The notes beneath the pieces are model-generated. The model saw nothing but the letters and a program-made list of their open reading frames with translations, ran no database searches and was not told the origin of the DNA. The position numbers and the translations under genes were made by a program. Positions 31,934 to 35,258 of a stretch of 35,258 nucleotides of DNA are shown here, one piece after another (positions within the stretch are counted from its first letter, which is position 1; every line of letters begins with the position of its first letter). Source of the DNA: Verrucomicrobiota bacterium (GTDB lineage: Bacteria; Verrucomicrobiota; Verrucomicrobiia; Limisphaerales; JAHDYP01); assembly GCA_023383055.1 (NCBI GenBank), contig JAHDYP010000059.1:1-35258 (forward strand). Reading direction: 5' to 3'.

Positions 31934-34900
31934 CTACTGCAGCCGGAGCCGGTAGAATCCGGTGGGCTGAGCGGGATCGGGAGTGATGACAATCGTGGTG
32001 CCATTCACCGGCGTCCCGATGCGGGTCCAGTTGGCCGGGGAAAGCGACGGGGAATACTCGACTCGAACGTCGGCCGAAGCACCTTCCCATTCCAGCGTAA
32101 TCGTTCCGTCCGGATTGAAACGGAGCGGTTGCAGGTTAGTGGGTGGCGGCGGCGGGAGATGGACGAAGGCAAAGGAGACGGGGATCTCGTTCCAGGCGGA
32201 CCAAAGGTAGCGCGAGTCCTGGGCGCGCACGCGCCAATAGTAAACCGTACCGGGAACCATGCTGGCGGAGCCGGTGAAACGGCTGAGGGGGATCGAGATG
32301 GTCCAATCCGCCGCCGGTGGCGTGTTGGTGGTGGTAATGGTGTCCGCGTTGATCAGCGGCGTGGCGAAGTCCGCGTCGGCAGAGACTTGGAGGTGGTAAG
32401 CCCGGATGGAATCACCCAAGTCGGGATCGGTGGTTGGGTACCAGGTGAGCGTCCCATTGGTGTTGGCCAGGATCCATGAGGGTGAGATGACCGGAGCCAC
32501 TGGCAGCGGCGGGTTGTTGAGTTCATTCACATAGAAGGTGGCCGTGGGCATCCAGGGACCCGTGTGTTCACCTTCCACGGCGCGGGAGCGCCACCAGTAT
32601 TGATGATTGTTCTGGAGGTTGACATCGACCTGCCATGACGTGTTTCCCGGTCCGGAAGCAACACCCGGGTTCTGGGCTGCCAGCATCGACAGGGTGGCGT
32701 CGGCATACACCTCAAAGTGATAAACCACCGGTTCGCTTTGATATTCGACGGCGTTCAGAACCACCAGGGTGGGGCGGGCTGCTTCGACAATCGCGGATGG
32801 CAGCGGTGCCAGCAGTGTCGGGGCACCGGGGGCATCTTCGCCGATTCCGATTTGGTCGAGGAAGATATCCTCCTCTGGCGCGCGATAGTCGCTCGAAACC
32901 TGGAATCTCAGGCGAATGACCGCTCCGGCATGGGCTGCCAGCGGCAACTGAATGCGGGTCCAGTCGCCGGACCAGTCACTGTTCAGATTGCCCGCCGGCA
33001 GGTCGGCCCAGGCCAGACCGCCGTCGGTGGATACCTGCACCCGGAAGTAAGAGTAGCGGGTGAGTTGACCCCGCACCCAGAAGGTCAACTGGGGGTTCAC
33101 TGCCGTGGCGAGGTTGAGTTCGCCTGCAAGGGTGAGCCACAATGCGGTATCGGGGCCAATGCGTCCGGCCGGGGTGTCATGGGCCGACCATGACCCGGCC
33201 TGGGGCCGGTTGTCCGACAAAGCCCAACTGCTGGGCAGCCAGTGATCGAGGCCATGCTCGAAGGTCTCGAAGAACGGATACGCAATCGCCCCGGAGACCA
33301 GGTTCTCGACCTTGATGTCATCGATCGACCAACCATCGTTCTCGATGCCGCCGTCTGTGCGCATTACAAAGCGCACCCAAACCTGATCCCGGTTCTTCCA
33401 AGGCGACAAGTCGATGACTTGCTCCTTCCATTCCGCGCGGGTTCCGGCCACGGAATAGACCCGGTGCCAGGAAACGCCCGCGTCCGGAGAAATCCAGAGC
33501 ATGCCAAAGTCGCCGATGGCGATGGCATGACGATCCTGGAAACGAAGGATCGGCCAGTCATGACCGGTTAGGTCAACGCCAAACTGGGCAAAGCTCTCGG
33601 TACTGGGCGCGTAGTCGCCAGGGGAATCGACCAGGGCATGGCCCCCGTCCAGGCCGGCGCCCGGCATCGGTGCCCAGGTACCCGTGAAGGTCCAACCCGC
33701 CTGGGGTTGCTCAAGGTTGTCATTGAACGGAAAACCCACGCCTGCGGTCGTGGCCGAGGCTTGGTTCGATCCGGTCCCCGTGTCGTTGGCGTTGTAAACA
33801 AAGACGCGATAGTAGTAGGTCCGACGCGACCAAAGTCCGGAATCCGGATACTGCGTCAGCGCTCTGTCAGTGATCGTGCCGAGCAGGGTCGAAGCCTCGT
33901 TGACGGTCGGCGATTCAGAGCGGTAGATGCGATATTCTTGAAAATCCGGCAGGGTCGAGGCCGACCAGGTCAGCCGGAGCGAGGAGGCTTGGACGTCCGA
34001 AATCGGCAACATCGAGACGGCGGCCGGGGCATTTTCGAGGGTGATTTTGTCCAGGAAGATGTCCTGGGCCGGGGCCCGGTAATCGCACGAGGTCTGGAAG
34101 CGGAGGCGGATGGTCTGGCCGGCGTAGGGAGCCAGGGGCACCTGCAGCCGGGTCCAGTCGCTGGACCAGTCGCTGTTGAGATTGACTGTGGCCTGGTCCG
34201 CCCAGGTCAGACCGCCGTTGTTGGAGACCTGCGTGCGGAGGTAGGAGTAGCGAGTGAGTTGACCCCGCACCCAGAACGTCAACTGAGGATCGTTGGCCTC
34301 GACCAGGTTGATCTCGCCACCCAGCACCAGCCACAACTGCGTGTCGGGCGTCATCCGCCCTGAGGGGGTGTCCCAGATGGCTTGGGTTCCCGCGTAAGGT
34401 TGTTGATCGGTGAGCGACCAGCCCGCGTGCAGCCAGCGGCTGAGATCTCCTTCAAAACCCTCCTGGAAGGGGAGCGTTACGGACACCGGCGTGTGCTCGA
34501 GCACCGCGAGTTGGTCGATGGACCAGCCGTCCTCGGTGGTGCCCCCGTCCGTGAGCAGGCGGAAACGGATCCTCAGATTGCCCTGATTCTTCCAGGGCGA
34601 CAGGTCGATGGACTGTTCGGCCCAGTCCGGGCGCAGTCCGGCGGCTCCGTAAACGATGGTCCAGTTGCCGCCGTCGGGGGAAACCTCCAGCCGCCCCCAG
34701 TCGTTGTCGGCCAGCCGATACCGGTCCCAGAACCGGAGCACCGGCCAACTGGTGCCCCGCAAATCAACCGCCGTCAACGCCCATGTGTCCGTGCTGTTGG
34801 CGTAGTCGCCGTTGGGCGAGTCACTCAGAGCCCCGGTGCCTTGATGGACCAGGCTGGTCTCGATCCCCCAAGTGCCACTGGTCACCCATGAATCCACGGT

Positions 34901-35258
34901 GTCCAGGCTGTCGGTCACCGGCAGGGTCAAGGGCACGGTGGTGGTTGAACGCTCGTTGGAGGGCGCGAAGGTGTCGTTGGCGTTGACCGCGAACACCCGA
35001 TAATAGTAGGTCGTGCCGATCGAAAGACCGATGTCGGTCAGGCTCGTCACTGCCGGGTCCGCGAAGGATCCGATCGGCGTGTCCTGAACGGTCACGGTGG
35101 GATGGGTGGCCCGGTAAACCTCATACCGCTGGAAGGCGCTGCCCAGGGTGGTGGGGGTCCAGGTCAATTCCACCGAGCGCAGTCCGGGTACGAGTGAATT
35201 CAGCGAGACGGCGGCCGGGGCATTTTCGAGGGTGATTTTGTCCAGGAAGATGTCCTGG
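31934..35258 (-). CDS. Giant secreted FN3 / MAM-like repeat protein, 5' end beyond the window
   Basis: About 1,108 codons are visible, and the frame is open to the window edge, so the start and signal peptide are missing. The protein is built from ~397-residue tandem units. Each has a fibronectin type III domain (TYYYRVFAVNANDTF) and two MAM/immune-inhibitor-A-like beta-sandwich domains (DGWSIDQLAVLEHTP; PQLTFWVRGQLTRYSY; RAPAQDIFLDKITLENAP). Two further FN3-like domains follow, and the C-terminal end WTRIGTPVNGT...GFYRLRLQ is a common terminal domain of exported Verrucomicrobiota proteins. It is probably a surface adhesin or binding protein. No catalytic domain is visible in this part; one may lie upstream. 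Confidence 0.85.
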   Translation of the reverse strand, partial: QDIFLDKITLENAPAAVSLNSLVPGLRSVELTWTPTTLGSAFQRYEVYRATHPTVTVQDTPIGSFADPAVTSLTDIGLSIGTTYYYRVFAVNANDTFAPSNERSTTTVPLTLPVTDSLDTVDSWVTSGTWGIETSLVHQGTGALSDSPNGDYANSTDTWALTAVDLRGTSWPVLRFWDRYRLADNDWGRLEVSPDGGNWTIVYGAAGLRPDWAEQSIDLSPWKNQGNLRIRFRLLTDGGTTEDGWSIDQLAVLEHTPVSVTLPFQEGFEGDLSRWLHAGWSLTDQQPYAGTQAIWDTPSGRMTPDTQLWLVLGGEINLVEANDPQLTFWVRGQLTRYSYLRTQVSNNGGLTWADQATVNLNSDWSSDWTRLQVPLAPYAGQTIRLRFQTSCDYRAPAQDIFLDKITLENAPAAVSMLPISDVQASSLRLTWSASTLPDFQEYRIYRSESPTVNEASTLLGTITDRALTQYPDSGLWSRRTYYYRVFVYNANDTGTGSNQASATTAGVGFPFNDNLEQPQAGWTFTGTWAPMPGAGLDGGHALVDSPGDYAPSTESFAQFGVDLTGHDWPILRFQDRHAIAIGDFGMLWISPDAGVSWHRVYSVAGTRAEWKEQVIDLSPWKNRDQVWVRFVMRTDGGIENDGWSIDDIKVENLVSGAIAYPFFETFEHGLDHWLPSSWALSDNRPQAGSWSAHDTPAGRIGPDTALWLTLAGELNLATAVNPQLTFWVRGQLTRYSYFRVQVSTDGGLAWADLPAGNLNSDWSGDWTRIQLPLAAHAGAVIRLRFQVSSDYRAPEEDIFLDQIGIGEDAPGAPTLLAPLPSAIVEAARPTLVVLNAVEYQSEPVVYHFEVYADATLSMLAAQNPGVASGPGNTSWQVDVNLQNNHQYWWRSRAVEGEHTGPWMPTATFYVNELNNPPLPVAPVISPSWILANTNGTLTWYPTTDPDLGDSIRAYHLQVSADADFATPLINADTITTTNTPPAADWTISIPLSRFTGSASMVPGTVYYWRVRAQDSRYLWSAWNEIPVSFAFVHLPPPPPTNLQPLRFNPDGTITLEWEGASADVRVEYSPSLSPANWTRIGTPVNGTTIVITPDPAQPTGFYRLRLQ
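34013..34067 (-). repeat. Copy of a 55-bp identical repeat within the giant gene
   Basis: Bases 34013-34067 are identical to 35204-35258 at the window end (a period of 1,191 bp), and a diverged third copy lies 1,194 bp away near 32819-32873. The identical stretch encodes the DIFLDKITLENAPAAVS junction between repeat units. Because the second copy is cut by the edge, the identity may run further. Confidence 0.85.
35204..35258 (-). repeat. Second copy of the 55-bp identical repeat, at the window edge
   Basis: Identical to 34013-34067 to the last base of the window. It shows that at least one more repeat unit begins beyond the edge. Confidence 0.85.

Noticed and set aside
1..35258. CRISPR array
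   Set aside because: No regularly spaced 25-40 bp repeats were seen. The only regular repetition is the coding repeat of the giant FN3 gene.

Overview
The window is GC-rich bacterial DNA that looks like a member of the Verrucomicrobiota, probably a Pedosphaera/Limisphaerales-type lineage. This is inferred from gene content: an HzsA-related secreted cytochrome-like protein, a CotH / DUF4956 / VTC trio, paired minor-pilin operons with a large PilX-like third gene, a PduS/PduT microcompartment pair, and a large FN3-rich exported protein with a C-terminal end typical of this phylum. No rRNA, tRNA or CRISPR array was seen. Nearly all genes lie on the minus strand; the exceptions are the 19.6-21.4 kb pyrimidine block and one response regulator at 25.3 kb.

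Layout. 1-0.85 kb: a graveyard of REP-associated (RayT/IS200-like) transposase fragments with a repeated end-like motif and a REP-like palindrome. 0.9-4.8 kb: glycosyltransferase, DegT-type aminotransferase, NeuD/PglD-type acyltransferase and a BKACE (DUF849) enzyme in one run, apparently a small amino-sugar/glycan cassette. 4.8-5.6 kb: a G-quadruplex-like repeat and menaquinone methyltransferase ubiE/menG. 5.7-9.4 kb: CotH-kinase/EF-hand protein, DUF4956 membrane protein and VTC-domain protein. 9.9-13.7 kb: a solitary sugar-ABC permease after a large secreted discoidin/HzsA-like di-haem-motif protein. 13.8-19.4 kb: a compact run of asnS, a HEAT-repeat protein, a receiver-DUF4388-Roadblock-like regulator, a second Roadblock-like protein and an exported, degenerate CinA homologue. 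19.6-21.4 kb (+): a small conserved protein, then pyrR and pyrB with a terminator-like hairpin abutting the pyrR start.

21.4-29.7 kb holds two parallel minor-pilin operons (PilV-like, PilW-like, PilX-like). Between them are a receiver-DUF4388 regulator and an unknown helical protein, and a stand-alone receiver lies just beyond. Regulators of this PatA/PilG type are often tied to type IV pili, so this half of the window may be a pilus-surface-motility or uptake neighbourhood. 29.9-31.8 kb: a two-gene pair encoding PduS-like ferredoxin/flavoprotein and PduT-like Fe-S shell protein, without other shell genes. 31.9 kb to the edge: a giant secreted protein made of ~397-residue tandem repeats, running off the window.

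The most promising undescribed assemblies are the HEAT / receiver-DUF4388-Roadblock / Roadblock / degenerate-CinA run behind asnS, the two pilin operons with different prepilin cleavage sites, and the minimal PduS-PduT pair.
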